Origin: Mammaliicoccus sciuri
GTDB taxonomy: Bacteria; Bacillota; Bacilli; Staphylococcales; Staphylococcaceae
Reading direction: 5' to 3'
DNA length: 36,653 nt
Assembly: GCF_002901825.1 (NCBI RefSeq)
Contig: NZ_PPQD01000024.1
Coordinates: 1 to 36,653, forward strand
A program made the translations under genes and the position numbers. Below the pieces are notes generated by a model. It was not told the DNA's origin. It searched no databases and saw only the letters and a program-made list of their open reading frames with translations. Numbering within the stretch: the stretch's first letter is position 1; every line of letters begins with the position of its first letter. Shown here piece by piece: positions 22,681-36,226 of this stretch.

Positions 22681-23505
22681 TTAATTAAATCTTTTTAAAC
22701 AGTTGCCTTCTTCTACTGAAAATTGCTGATTGTACTCGTCTACGTCAGATAGCCTAACTAAAGATGTATAATCTTCAATCAATCGATGTTTAACTTCTTT
22801 TGATTCTACAAGTACTGATACCCCTTTTACTGTAGCTTTAAACTCATTCATCAAATTGATTACACCATTAATAGATCCGCCTGCTCTCATAAAGTCATCA
22901 ACAATCAATACATTCGAATATTCAGGCAATGTTCTTTTTGATAAAACCATTGTCTCAATCTTTCTAGAAGACCCAGATACATAGTTTATCGATACTGTAG
23001 ATCCTTCTGTTACTTTATTGTCTTTTCTTATAACTACAACTGGCAAATTAAGCACTTTCGCCACGGCATTTGCTAAAGAAATACCTTTTGTTGCTATTGT
23101 AACTACCGCATCAAGTTCTTCATCCATGTACATTGTAGCGATTAACTCTCCTACTTGATTTAATAGTTTAGGATTACCTACTAAATCCGACATAAATAAA
23201 TAGCCACCTGGCAACAGTCTTTCTTTTTCTTTTAGTAATTCACACAATTTTTCAATCAATTCACGTGCTTCTTCGACGTACATTTTAGGTCGGTAAGTTA
23301 CACCGCCACTTGCACCGGCAGTCGTTTCTATAATACCAAGTCTCTCAGCAGTAAACGTTTCTTTAATAATTTGTATGTCTTCACTAATAGACGACTTTGC
23401 CTGACCAAAATGATTCACAAAATAAGTCAACGGCACTAACTCGTTCGGATGTTTCAATAAATATTGTGTCATATAAACGATTCTTTCACTTCGTTTAAAC
23501 CTCAT
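22681..23505 (-). CDS. purR: Purine operon repressor PurR
   Basis: This dimeric repressor senses PRPP and represses purine synthesis genes. The 274 residues hold an N-terminal winged helix (1 to about 75, beginning MRFKRSERIVYMTQYLLKHP) and a C-terminal phosphoribosyltransferase-like domain, with the PRPP motif VLIVDDFMRAGGSING near 200-212. GGAG lies 8 bases before the ATG. Its promoter overlaps a PurBox-like site, so autoregulation is likely. It is co-transcribed with ridA and spoVG. Confidence 0.96.
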   Translation of the reverse strand: MRFKRSERIVYMTQYLLKHPNELVPLTYFVNHFGQAKSSISEDIQIIKETFTAERLGIIETTAGASGGVTYRPKMYVEEARELIEKLCELLKEKERLLPGGYLFMSDLVGNPKLLNQVGELIATMYMDEELDAVVTIATKGISLANAVAKVLNLPVVVIRKDNKVTEGSTVSINYVSGSSRKIETMVLSKRTLPEYSNVLIVDDFMRAGGSINGVINLMNEFKATVKGVSVLVESKEVKHRLIEDYTSLVRLSDVDEYNQQFSVEEGNCLKRFN

Positions 23506-23523
23506 TTATAAAACTCCAATCTC

Positions 23524-23567
23524 TATTCCGTATTTTAAGCTTAATTATACTATAATCGTTCGCATTC
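23524..23567. promoter_or_regulatory. Pair of PurBox-like sites at purR
   Basis: The minus strand carries GAATGCGAACGAT (23555-23567) and the plus strand TATTCCGTATTTT (23524-23536). Each matches the PurBox consensus AWWWCCGAACWWT at 10 of 13 positions. They face each other with 18 bases between, close to the 16-17 known for PurR operators. The first lies inside the promoter spacer. Confidence 0.5.
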
Positions 23568-23572
23568 CTCAA
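23544..23572 (-). promoter_or_regulatory. purR promoter
   Basis: On the minus strand TTGAGG (23567-23572) and TATAAT (23544-23549) have a 17-base spacer, directly after the ispE stop codon. Confidence 0.7.
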
Positions 23573-23574
23573 AG

Positions 23575-24423
23575 CTATCCGAGCAGTCTCGCGATGTATA
23601 CATCGTTACAACATCCCATCAAAGCATTATATACTTGCTTAGCTTGTCTTTCTTTTTGAACAAAGCCATATATAGTCGGGCCACTGCCACTCATCAAAGC
23701 AGCATCTACACCAGTATTACTCATAGTATTCTTCAATTTCTCAACCTCTGGATATAGTTGCATCGTGACTTTTTCGAGGCTATTACCGAGCGACTGACAC
23801 ATTGAGGCATAATCGTTATTTTCAATTGCCTTAAGACATGCTTGTGTTTGTACTTCATCCTTGTTTTCTAAATCTAACGCACCGTATATTTCAGGCGTTG
23901 AAACACCTATATCTGGTTTCGCGATAACGACCCATGCTGAAGGTGGTTTAGGTAAGTGCGTAATTTTCTCACCTCTACCTTGGCATAAAGCTGTTTTTCC
24001 ATAAATACAAAACGAAATATCAGATCCAATTTCTGAAGCCAGCTCACTTAATGTTTCTAAAGATTCATTAATTCCCCATAATTCATTCAAACCTCTAAAA
24101 GTAGCGGCTGCATCACTTGATCCACCAGCTAAACCTGCTGAAATCGGAATGCTTTTTTCTAATGAAATCTTCACACCTTTTTTAATATTGTATCTATCTT
24201 GCATCAATTTTGCTGCTTTATATGCTAAATTTCTATGATCACTTGGTACAAAATTATGTTCTACATCAATAATGATTTCACCATCGTCTCTACACTCAAA
24301 TGTTAATCGGTCATTTAAGTCGATGGTCGTCATAATCATTTCCACTTCATGATATCCATCTTCACGTTTATATAACGTATCTAATGTTAAATTAATTTTT
24401 GCTGGTGCAGTTTCATAAATCAT
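23575..24423 (-). CDS. ispE: 4-diphosphocytidyl-2-C-methyl-D-erythritol kinase (IspE-like)
   Basis: This is a GHMP kinase of 282 residues: PAKINLTL with K9, the ATP loop [11 protein letters not shown] (96-106), EIGSDISFC with D135 where IspE has its catalytic aspartate, and [12 protein letters not shown] near the end. IspE phosphorylates CDP-methylerythritol in the non-mevalonate isoprenoid route. Staphylococci make isoprenoids by the mevalonate pathway, so the real substrate here may differ; the conserved catalytic residues argue for an active kinase. It has its own extended -10 promoter and lies after the veg terminator. Confidence 0.9.
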   Translation of the reverse strand: MIYETAPAKINLTLDTLYKREDGYHEVEMIMTTIDLNDRLTFECRDDGEIIIDVEHNFVPSDHRNLAYKAAKLMQDRYNIKKGVKISLEKSIPISAGLAGGSSDAAATFRGLNELWGINESLETLSELASEIGSDISFCIYGKTALCQGRGEKITHLPKPPSAWVVIAKPDIGVSTPEIYGALDLENKDEVQTQACLKAIENNDYASMCQSLGNSLEKVTMQLYPEVEKLKNTMSNTGVDAALMSGSGPTIYGFVQKERQAKQVYNALMGCCNDVYIARLLG

Positions 24424-24454
24424 ATACTTGCCCTCTCTAAAACTTATTATTATG

Positions 24455-24463
24455 ATTTTACCA
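24455..24463 (-). promoter_or_regulatory. Extended -10 promoter for ispE
   Basis: TGGTAAAAT on the minus strand lies 32 bases before ispE; no good -35 box is visible. The same string occurs before ftsH. Confidence 0.45.
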
Positions 24464-24510
24464 TAAATAAAAGTTAGAAAGTATTAGCTTTATTCTATTT
24501 TTTGGCATAA

Positions 24511-24558
24511 TAAAAAACCCTACGCCATATCACAGTCATATCGCGTAGAGTTTTTTAT
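24511..24558 (-). terminator. Terminator after veg
   Basis: On the minus strand AAAAAACTCTACGC pairs with GCGTAGGGTTTTTT around an inner ATAT/ATAT extension, ending in a T run. Confidence 0.9.
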
Positions 24559-24571
24559 TAAATACTTTTAA

Positions 24572-24835
24572 TTATTGAACGATGAATTCTTCTTTATGTT
24601 CATTCATAAAAGTTACTTGGACATTCTCAGTTAATACATCAGTGTATGTATAAGATACACGCTCAAAATTATGTTTCTCTTGATCTAATTCGACCACGAA
24701 AACTGATGGATACGTTTCCTTAAGCACGCCACTTCGCTCAATTAACTTCTTACGTCCTCCATTAGCTTTAAGTACAATACGATTTCCTAATTGACATTCC
24801 AATATTTTTTTGATGTCTACTAAAGTCTTCGGCAT
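24572..24835 (-). CDS. veg: Veg family protein
   Basis: This 87-residue protein begins [12 protein letters not shown] and has the conserved core [14 protein letters not shown] and [16 protein letters not shown], the Veg (DUF1021) family. In B. subtilis Veg is highly expressed and stimulates biofilm-gene expression; its biochemical role is not clear. I chose the ATG at 24835 because GAGGTGG sits 6 bases upstream and the length matches homologues; the frame could open earlier at 24910, but that would run through the promoter. Two near-perfect promoters precede it and a terminator follows, so it is probably a very abundant monocistronic transcript. Confidence 0.94.
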   Translation of the reverse strand: MPKTLVDIKKILECQLGNRIVLKANGGRKKLIERSGVLKETYPSVFVVELDQEKHNFERVSYTYTDVLTENVQVTFMNEHKEEFIVQ

Positions 24836-24860
24836 ATTGACCCACCTCGCTATAAATAAA

Positions 24861-24889
24861 ATTATACTACGAAAGCGGATTTTTGTCAA
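24861..24889 (-). promoter_or_regulatory. veg promoter, proximal
   Basis: On the minus strand TTGACA (24884-24889) and TATAAT (24861-24866) are exact consensus hexamers at the optimal 17-base spacing. Confidence 0.92.
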
Positions 24890-24900
24890 ATAAAATTTAA

Positions 24901-24929
24901 ATTTTATCAAGTTGATAAAGTAATGTCAA
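24901..24929 (-). promoter_or_regulatory. veg promoter, distal
   Basis: On the minus strand TTGACA (24924-24929) and TAAAAT (24901-24906) have a 17-base spacer, exactly 40 bases upstream of the proximal promoter. Confidence 0.8.
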
Positions 24930-24934
24930 TATAT

Positions 24935-26372
<1,438 letters not shown>

Positions 26373-26391
26373 ATTCATTTCCTTCTTTAAA

Positions 26392-26421
26392 GATGCCCCA
26401 AAACAACCGTTTTGGGGCATC
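26392..26421 (-). terminator. Perfect hairpin between tatD and rnmV
   Basis: A perfect 13-bp stem (GATGCCCCAAAAC with GTTTTGGGGCATC) surrounds a 4-base loop. On the minus strand it is followed only by TTTAAAG, so termination is likely weak. It ends about 10 bases before the rnmV ribosome site and may instead act as an mRNA processing or stability element. Confidence 0.6.
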
Positions 26422-26426
26422 ATATT

Positions 26427-27191
26427 TTATAATTTAAATAATCTTTCAGCATTTTCTGTAGTAGCTTTACATACTTCCTCGTATGAAATTCCACGCAATT
26501 CAGCAATTTGTTCTGCAACAAGTTTTACACGTGCAGGTTCGTTTCTTTTCCCTCTATAAGGGTGAGGTGATAAGTATGGTGCATCTGTTTCAACGAGTAA
26601 CCTATCTAAAGGTATATGTTGAGCTACTTCTTTTGGTTGTTTCGCATTTTTGAACGTGACAGGTCCACCCAATGAAATATAGAAATTCATTTTGAGTATT
26701 TCATCAGCTATTTCGTTTGAGCCACTGAAACTATGCATAATTCCGCCAACTTCACTTGCATTTTCTTCTTTTAAGATATCAACGCAATCTTGAGTTGCTT
26801 CTCTATTATGAATAATGATCGGTAGTTGGACACGTTTCGCTAATGCGATTTGCTTTCTAAACACTTCTTTTTGGATATCTTTAGGCGACTTATCCCAGTG
26901 GTAATCTAACCCCATCTCACCTATACCGATGATTTTTGGGTGTTTAGACAATTCTTCAATCCATTGTAGGCGTTCTTCCGTACAATCAATTGCATCAACA
27001 GGATGCCAACCTATAATGCCATATATAAAATCATACTGGTCTATTAATTTCATCGTTCTTTCAATCGTGTTCGTGTCGAAACCAACAACGAACATTCTAT
27101 CGATACCTTCTTCCAAAGCTCGATCGATTACTTCTTGTAAATCTTCATCGTATTGATCCGCATTTAAATGGACGTGTGTATCTATTAACAT
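26427..27191 (-). CDS. tatD: TatD-family metal-dependent deoxyribonuclease
   Basis: This amidohydrolase-fold nuclease of 254 residues has the metal ligands of the family: DTHVH (H6, H8), GEMGLDYHW (E92), IIIHNR (H128), IMHSFSG (H153) and ETDAPYLSP near 204. Related enzymes are 3'-5' exonucleases acting on DNA and RNA. It lies 21 bases after metG and is probably co-transcribed with it; B. subtilis yabD has the same position. The biological role in this organism is not settled by sequence. Confidence 0.94.
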   Translation of the reverse strand: MLIDTHVHLNADQYDEDLQEVIDRALEEGIDRMFVVGFDTNTIERTMKLIDQYDFIYGIIGWHPVDAIDCTEERLQWIEELSKHPKIIGIGEMGLDYHWDKSPKDIQKEVFRKQIALAKRVQLPIIIHNREATQDCVDILKEENASEVGGIMHSFSGSNEIADEILKMNFYISLGGPVTFKNAKQPKEVAQHIPLDRLLVETDAPYLSPHPYRGKRNEPARVKLVAEQIAELRGISYEEVCKATTENAERLFKL

Positions 27192-27212
27192 TCGAATCTT
27201 CCTTTCATTACT

Positions 27213-29225
<2,013 letters not shown>

Positions 29226-29243
29226 CTAATATCTTATCTATAT

Positions 29244-29272
29244 AATATACCGAAAATTAAGCATTTTTTCAA
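29244..29272 (-). promoter_or_regulatory. metG promoter
   Basis: On the minus strand TTGAAA (29267-29272) and TATATT (29244-29249) are separated by 17 bases. Confidence 0.65.
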
Positions 29273-29347
29273 TATTACCTGATTATGGTATAGAGATAAC
29301 AATTGTTTTATATTTCAAAAATTAAACGCATGCAATATATTGTTATA

Positions 29348-29376
29348 TTGACATTTTCTTGAATTCATATTAGTAT
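29348..29376 (+). promoter_or_regulatory. abrB promoter
   Basis: On the plus strand a consensus TTGACA (29348-29353) is followed after 17 bases by TAGTAT (29371-29376). The predicted start is near 29383, giving a leader of about 60 nt. Confidence 0.55.
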
Positions 29377-29390
29377 ACTATTTATATAAT

Positions 29391-29409
29391 TGTCGAATGA
29401 ATGTCGAAT
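29391..29409 (+). repeat. Two direct repeats TGTCGAAT in the abrB leader
   Basis: TGTCGAAT occurs at 29391-29398 and again at 29402-29409, a period of 11 bases, about one DNA helical turn. They lie just after the predicted abrB transcription start and are candidate operator half-sites. Confidence 0.5.
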
Positions 29410-29445
29410 TAGATAATTATGGTTTTATTAAACGGAGGTAAAAAG

Positions 29446-29721
29446 ATGAAATCAACTGGAATCGTGCGTAAAGTAGATGAACTAGGCCGTGTAGTAATTC
29501 CAATCGAATTACGACGCATATTAGACATTGCTGAGAAAGATGCTTTAGAAATTTATACAGATGACGATAAAATTATCTTAAAGAAATACTCACCTAACAT
29601 GACTTGTCAAGTTACTGGAGATGTTTCTGAAGACAATTTTGTTTTAGCTGATGGTAAAATTGTCTTAAGTAAAGAAGGCGCTCAGCAACTAATTAATGAG
29701 ATTGAGAAAAAATCAAAATAA
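29446..29721 (+). CDS. abrB: AbrB-family transition-state regulator
   Basis: This is a 91-residue DNA-binding protein with the N-terminal swapped-hairpin AbrB domain: MKSTGIVRKVDELGRVVIPI, then LRRILDI and LEIYTDDDKIILKKY. A short C-terminal domain with KIVLSKEGAQQLINEIEKK matches B. subtilis AbrB, which sits at the same place between metS and yabC. I chose the ATG at 29446 because GGAGG lies 7 bases upstream. It is one of two plus-strand genes in the window. AbrB represses transition-phase genes in Bacillus; the staphylococcal targets are unknown to me. Confidence 0.93.
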   Translation: MKSTGIVRKVDELGRVVIPIELRRILDIAEKDALEIYTDDDKIILKKYSPNMTCQVTGDVSEDNFVLADGKIVLSKEGAQQLINEIEKKSK

Positions 29722-29735
29722 TAAAAGCTGCATAT

Positions 29736-29784
29736 AAAAAAAGGAAATTTAAAGTACATCATTTACTTTAAATTTCCTTTTTTT
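29736..29784. terminator. Bidirectional terminator between abrB and rsmI
   Basis: A perfect 21-bp stem (29736-29756 with 29764-29784) with a 7-base loop CATCATT carries A and T runs on the outer ends. It serves both the convergent abrB and rsmI transcripts. Confidence 0.95.
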
Positions 29785-29786
29785 GT

Positions 29787-30629
29787 TTATTCGTCAATAT
29801 GATACGCTTCGTATACATCTCTTTTTTTCATTTTTCTATCTACTGCTACTTGTTTGATAGCATCTTTTGATCTCATTTGATGTTCATTTATATAAATTTC
29901 GACATGTTGAACGAGATCTAAGTCTTCCCACCAATTATCCACTTGTGTCGATTCATCGATACCTTCAATCAAGATGACGAACTCACCTTTTTGAGGTATG
30001 ACCTCATTTGATAACATTTCTTCAATGACCTTTATTTGATTCGTTTCCACTTGTTCGAATTTTTTAGTAAGTTCTCTTCCAATTGCTACTTTTCTTTCAG
30101 GATCTATCTCAGCTATTGCTTGTACCGTTTGTTTAATTCTATAGGGTGATTCATAAATCATAGAAGTTGATTCTCTCGTCATCCATTTTTCCAATACATC
30201 ATGTTTTTCTTTCGCATGTCTAGGTAAAAATCCTAGAAACACAAATTTATATGATGGTAATCCACTTGTCATTAATGCTGTAATAGCAGCATTAGGCCCT
30301 GGTATTGTTTCAACACGATAACCAGTATCCCTAACTTGATTCACAAGTTCATAACCAGGATCACTTATACAAGGACAGCCTGCATCAGAAACGAGCGCAA
30401 TATCTTTGCCCTCTTCTAATAACCTCAATATTTGCTCAGATGACTTATCTTTATTATGTTCATGGTAAGACTTAAGAGGCGTTTGTATCTCATAATGCTG
30501 ACAAAGCTTACCTGTAACACGTGTATCTTCACAAAAAATATAATCGACTTCTGTTAACATTCTAACCGCACGATAAGTGATATCTTCTAAATTTCCGATT
30601 GGGGTTCCTACTAAATATAATATAGACAT
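29787..30629 (-). CDS. rsmI: 16S rRNA 2'-O-ribose C1402 methyltransferase RsmI
   Basis: It methylates the ribose of C1402 in the decoding centre using SAM. The 280 residues show the tetrapyrrole-methylase-like fold: GTPIGNLEDIT (8-18), ALVSDAGCPCISDPG, IPGPNAAITALMTSGLP and FVFLGFLPR. It begins one base after the stop codon of the GIY-YIG gene; AAGGAGGGG precedes the ATG. The window holds two enzymes for the 16S 3' region, RsmI and RsmA. Confidence 0.96.
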   Translation of the reverse strand: MSILYLVGTPIGNLEDITYRAVRMLTEVDYIFCEDTRVTGKLCQHYEIQTPLKSYHEHNKDKSSEQILRLLEEGKDIALVSDAGCPCISDPGYELVNQVRDTGYRVETIPGPNAAITALMTSGLPSYKFVFLGFLPRHAKEKHDVLEKWMTRESTSMIYESPYRIKQTVQAIAEIDPERKVAIGRELTKKFEQVETNQIKVIEEMLSNEVIPQKGEFVILIEGIDESTQVDNWWEDLDLVQHVEIYINEHQMRSKDAIKQVAVDRKMKKRDVYEAYHIDE

Positions 30630-30630
30630 A

Positions 30631-30879
30631 TTACCCCTCCTTAATAAGCGCTAATTTTTGTTTTCTACTTAACTGTTTTAAAGCATATTCTCGTTTTAAA
30701 GCTTCGGATTTATTATCGAATGTCTCATGATATACAAGTTTAACAGGGCGTCTCACTTTAGTATATTTAGCACCTTTACCTTCATTATGGACTTTTAACC
30801 TTCTGTCTAAATCTGTTGTATAACCAGTATATAATGTTTGATCCTTACACTCTAATATATATGTATAATGGTTAACCAT
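30631..30879 (-). CDS. yazA: GIY-YIG domain protein (YazA/UPF0213 family)
   Basis: This is an 82-residue single-domain protein: YTYILEC and LYTGYT form the GIY and YIG elements, then [10 protein letters not shown] with a conserved arginine, and [14 protein letters not shown] and [15 protein letters not shown]. The family belongs to the GIY-YIG nuclease fold, but no role has been proven for these short stand-alone members. I chose the ATG at 30879 because AAGG lies 9 bases upstream; a TTG at 30888 directly abuts that site. It overlaps the end of the upstream methyltransferase by 8 bases. Confidence 0.9.
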   Translation of the reverse strand: MVNHYTYILECKDQTLYTGYTTDLDRRLKVHNEGKGAKYTKVRRPVKLVYHETFDNKSEALKREYALKQLSRKQKLALIKEG

Positions 30880-31600
30880 AATATACAACCTTCATTTCTT
30901 TTGAATAATCTCCATTTTCATCATAAATATAAAATGGTTGTTCAACTTTCAATCCTGCTTGACCACCACTTCTACCTTCAACTAAAATCGTAACCGCTTC
31001 TTTTTTATTAGGTGTACTATATACCATTCTTAATCTTTTAGGTTCGATTTTATATTGTCGAAATGCGCTTAAGACATCCATCAGTCTTTCCGCTCTATGG
31101 ACCATTGCAAGTTTACCACCTTGCTTTAACAAATGCTTACTTGCTTTTAAAACATCATCTAATGTGCAATATATTTCATGTCTCGCAATTTTATGTGCTT
31201 CCTTTTGATGCTGTATTTGTTGATTTTCTTTAAAGTAAGGTGGGTTTACGGTTACAACATCAAATGTTGAAGGAGGATATGAGGTTGATACATTCTTTAA
31301 ATCCATTTGATTGATAGATATTTGATCTTCTAATTGATTATGAGATATCGTTCGTTTAGCCATATTCACTAAAGCCTCTTGAATTTCTATCGCTTCAATA
31401 CTAGCTTGAGATTTGTGAGCCAATAATAAAGGAATAATGCCATTACCAGAACATAAATCCATTACTTTATCTTTATTTCGTACCTTTATAAAATCTCCTA
31501 ATAACAATGCATCTGTTGAAAATGAAAACACATCATCATTTTGAATAATTTCAAATTCTTCTCTTAATAATTGGTCGAGTCTTTCTCCCGAATTCAGCAT
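30872..31600 (-). CDS. tRNA (adenine37-N6)-methyltransferase-like protein (YabB/TrmN6 family)
   Basis: This is a SAM-dependent methyltransferase of 242 residues: N-terminal [13 protein letters not shown], motif I DLCSGNG (48-54), acidic EIQ in the next strand, and NPPY (119-122), the mark of N6-adenine or related amino-methylating enzymes. Its closest named relatives are TrmN6 of E. coli, which methylates A37 of tRNA-Val, and B. subtilis YabB. The exact target base is an inference. A terminator-like hairpin lies directly upstream. Confidence 0.87.
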   Translation of the reverse strand: MLNSGERLDQLLREEFEIIQNDDVFSFSTDALLLGDFIKVRNKDKVMDLCSGNGIIPLLLAHKSQASIEAIEIQEALVNMAKRTISHNQLEDQISINQMDLKNVSTSYPPSTFDVVTVNPPYFKENQQIQHQKEAHKIARHEIYCTLDDVLKASKHLLKQGGKLAMVHRAERLMDVLSAFRQYKIEPKRLRMVYSTPNKKEAVTILVEGRSGGQAGLKVEQPFYIYDENGDYSKEMKVVYYG

Positions 31601-31615
31601 TTAAACACCTCACTT

Positions 31616-31646
31616 AAAAAATCAGGCATATAACATGCCTGATTTT
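31616..31646 (-). terminator. Terminator between yabA and the YabB-like gene
   Basis: A perfect 12-bp stem, AAAATCAGGCAT/ATGCCTGATTTT, closes a 5-base loop and is followed on the minus strand by a T run, ending about 15 bases before the next start codon. Confidence 0.85.
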
Positions 31647-31650
31647 CTTA

Positions 31651-31983
31651 TTATCTATTCAATACTTCTAAACAAAATAAACAATCTTGTCCTTGTCTGT
31701 GTTTACCAAACAATTCTCCTCGACAAATATGAAAACCTTCATGATATAACATTGCTAAGTTATCTTTACTTTGAAGTGGCTTTAATTTCTTGTTTGGCTT
31801 TTTTTGTTGATTGTCTTCACTTGTTTCCATTACACGCTTCAAACTTTCATTCTCCAATTGAAGGGCAACATTGTCTTCGACTAATTCAACTGCCTGGTTT
31901 TTCAACTTTTCCATATGTTCATTAATTTGCTTAAGTTCATTCTCTAATGTCATAATCGTTTCAAACAACTCGTCCCTATTCAC
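31651..31983 (-). CDS. yabA: Replication initiation control protein YabA
   Basis: It restrains replication initiation by binding DnaA and the DnaN sliding clamp. The 110-residue protein has an N-terminal leucine-rich coiled coil (about 5-55) for tetramer assembly, a linker, and a C-terminal zinc domain with H81/H85, C87, C101 and C104. The start codon is GTG, with GGAGG 8 bases upstream. Genes for other replication parts, holB and tmk, lie nearby in the same transcript. Confidence 0.94.
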   Translation of the reverse strand: MNRDELFETIMTLENELKQINEHMEKLKNQAVELVEDNVALQLENESLKRVMETSEDNQQKKPNKKLKPLQSKDNLAMLYHEGFHICRGELFGKHRQGQDCLFCLEVLNR

Positions 31984-31997
31984 AATATAATCCTCCC

Positions 31998-32804
31998 TTA
32001 TGAATGGACTTCAAGTAATTCATCAAGTTTATAATCAAAGAGTTGTTCGAAACCTTTCACTTTAACTTGCATTGTTATATCTAAAATATTTAATCCAACA
32101 ACTTTGCCATCACCCTCTGGCGTCACAACAGTTGTACCAATATCAGGCAATTCATTTCTAACCTCTTCATAATAATCATTTTCGTATTTTAAACAACACA
32201 TTAAACGACCACAAGCACCTGATATTTTAGTTGGATTTAATGATAAGTTTTGATCTTTAGCCATTTTAATTGAAACAGGTTCAAAATCACCTAAAAATGT
32301 TGAACAACATAATGAGCGACCACATGGACCAATACCGCCAAGTAATTTCGCTTCGTCTCTCACACCAATTTGTCGTAACTCAATTCGTGTTTTTAATTCA
32401 TATGCTAAAGATTTTACTAAAGTTCGGAAATCTATTCTATCATCAGCTGTAAAATTAAAGATGACTTTACTTTTATCTAATGTATATTCACAATTAACAA
32501 GTCGCATATTAAGCTCGTGAGTTGCTACCAACTCTTTACATAATGCCAAAGCATCGTCTGCATCTTTTAAGTTATCTTGATATTTTTGAATATCAGCTTC
32601 TGTTGCATGACGGATAACTTCTTTCAATGGTAAGACAACATCATCTTTACCTACATGGCGATTTGTTAATTTTACTTTACCAAGTTCAATACCACGTTTA
32701 GATTCAACGACAACTAAGTCATTTTCTTTGAAACGTTCCCCATTTGGTGAGAAATATTCTTTCTTACCAGCTTTTTGGAATTGAACACCAATTATTTCAT
32801 ACAT
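31998..32804 (-). CDS. ricT: PSP1-family protein RicT (YaaT)
   Basis: In B. subtilis RicT (YaaT) forms the Y-complex with RicA and RicF, carries iron-sulfur clusters and directs RNase Y-dependent mRNA maturation; it was also linked to Spo0A activation. The 268 residues show the PSP1 domain and two cysteine groups, C161/C166/C167 and C198/C203/C204, within [20 protein letters not shown] and [14 protein letters not shown]. It lies 4 bases after holB. The partner genes ricA and ricF are not in this window. Confidence 0.94.
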   Translation of the reverse strand: MYEIIGVQFQKAGKKEYFSPNGERFKENDLVVVESKRGIELGKVKLTNRHVGKDDVVLPLKEVIRHATEADIQKYQDNLKDADDALALCKELVATHELNMRLVNCEYTLDKSKVIFNFTADDRIDFRTLVKSLAYELKTRIELRQIGVRDEAKLLGGIGPCGRSLCCSTFLGDFEPVSIKMAKDQNLSLNPTKISGACGRLMCCLKYENDYYEEVRNELPDIGTTVVTPEGDGKVVGLNILDITMQVKVKGFEQLFDYKLDELLEVHS

Positions 32805-32808
32805 TTAA

Positions 32809-33735
32809 TCACCTCTTCCCATTTATAACCATTTGTTCTAATACTAACGTTGCATTAACGTTTTGAGCTAATTTACGGTTTGCTTCCGTTATAACTTGTA
32901 TATAATTCGAAATGTCATTTAAAGATAAATATTGACTGATCTCTTTAATTTCCACTTCTAAATCTGGATATGCCATTATCGTATCTATTTGGATTTTGGC
33001 ATGTAATAAATCTTGAAAATAAGCATTCAAGCTATTTAAAAATAATTGCTGTAACGGGCGTGTATTAGCAACTTTTATGCAATCGATCAAATATATCATT
33101 GCCATCTGTGTATCTTTTACCATCAATTCAGCAAGTTTCGTTACAGTTTTTCTAAGCTGTACAAAAAATTGTTCTTCTGTAAGAGCAAGTGCTTCTTCTT
33201 TATCAGAAGTAACAAAACTCAATGTATGCGCAATTGCAGAAGAAATACCAGACAGTTTTAATTCTTCTATATAATTTTCTTTAGATGCAGGTTTAAAATG
33301 AACAAGTTGGCATCTTGAATGTATAGTTGGCAATATTTGATCTTTCTTTGTTGTCAGTAACAGGGCAATTGTATTTGGAGGTGGTTCTTCCAAAAATTTA
33401 AGTATACTATTTTCACCCTGTACTGTTAGTTTATCAAAAGCTTCAATAATGTAAACTTTATATTGACTTTCGATTGGTTTTTGATTCATTTTTCTTAGTA
33501 ATTCTTCTATTTGTTGTTTCTTTATCGTCGTTTCATCTGATTGAATATATACAAAATCAGGATGATTTAAATTTTGAACTTTAACCACACAACTTTGTTC
33601 TGATTCACATAATATTTGTTCAGCAAAATATAAAGCTGTAGATTTCATTTCAAACATATTATCTCCCTCAAATAAATAAGCATGAGATAATTGTTGTGCA
33701 CTTAATAAATGATCAATCTCTTTGGTTAATTGCAT
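32809..33735 (-). CDS. holB: DNA polymerase III delta' subunit
   Basis: This is the clamp-loader subunit of 308 residues. It has an AAA+ fold without a functional P-loop, as is typical for delta', and shows IIEAFDKLTVQGENSILKFL, EEPPPNTIALL and the SRC motif in TIHSRCQLV. The first 20 residues fit the family (TKEIDHLLSAQQLSHAYLFE). AAGGAGCG precedes the ATG. A terminator-like hairpin lies 20 bases upstream. Together with Tmk and YabA it forms a replication group. Confidence 0.95.
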   Translation of the reverse strand: MQLTKEIDHLLSAQQLSHAYLFEGDNMFEMKSTALYFAEQILCESEQSCVVKVQNLNHPDFVYIQSDETTIKKQQIEELLRKMNQKPIESQYKVYIIEAFDKLTVQGENSILKFLEEPPPNTIALLLTTKKDQILPTIHSRCQLVHFKPASKENYIEELKLSGISSAIAHTLSFVTSDKEEALALTEEQFFVQLRKTVTKLAELMVKDTQMAMIYLIDCIKVANTRPLQQLFLNSLNAYFQDLLHAKIQIDTIMAYPDLEVEIKEISQYLSLNDISNYIQVITEANRKLAQNVNATLVLEQMVINGKR

Positions 33736-33753
33736 ATTTTACGCTCCTTGCAA

Positions 33754-33778
33754 TAAAAAAGCTGCTCAAACGGCAGCT
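33754..33778 (-). terminator. Terminator between darA and holB
   Basis: On the minus strand AGCTGC and GCAGCT form a 6-bp stem with a 7-base loop, followed by TTTTTT. The run ends about 18 bases before the holB start. Confidence 0.72.
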
Positions 33779-33787
33779 CATCAGTTC

Positions 33788-34135
<348 letters not shown>

Positions 34136-34150
34136 TTATTATATCATATT

Positions 34151-36119
<1,969 letters not shown>

Positions 36120-36140
36120 AAGGCTACCTCTTAATTTTTA

Positions 36141-36169
36141 GTCTTTATCATTATATCAATGATAAAGAC
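36141..36169. promoter_or_regulatory. Perfect palindrome overlapping the yaaO promoter
   Basis: GTCTTTATCATT (36141-36152) and AATGATAAAGAC (36158-36169) form a perfect 12-bp inverted repeat with a 5-base centre. On the minus strand the -10 box TATAAT (36150-36155) sits at its middle and ATGACG (36173-36178) lies 17 bases before it as a -35. No T run follows, so it is more like an operator than a terminator. Confidence 0.6.
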
Positions 36170-36226
36170 CAACGTCATTCCTGTAATAATTAAAATAAGA
36201 TATACTTAAAAAAAGGAGTGAGTAAA

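Noticed and set aside
22670-22710. GTTTAA at the end of purR as the -35 of a SigB promoter for ridA-spoVG
   Set aside because: The required GGGTAT-type -10 is not found at 12-15 bases; the only G-rich candidate there is the ridA ribosome-binding site.
26373-26423. A longer RnmV start (MMPQNGCFG...)
   Set aside because: It would be translated through the perfect hairpin and has no ribosome site; the shorter start matches the family and has AAGGA at 7 bases.
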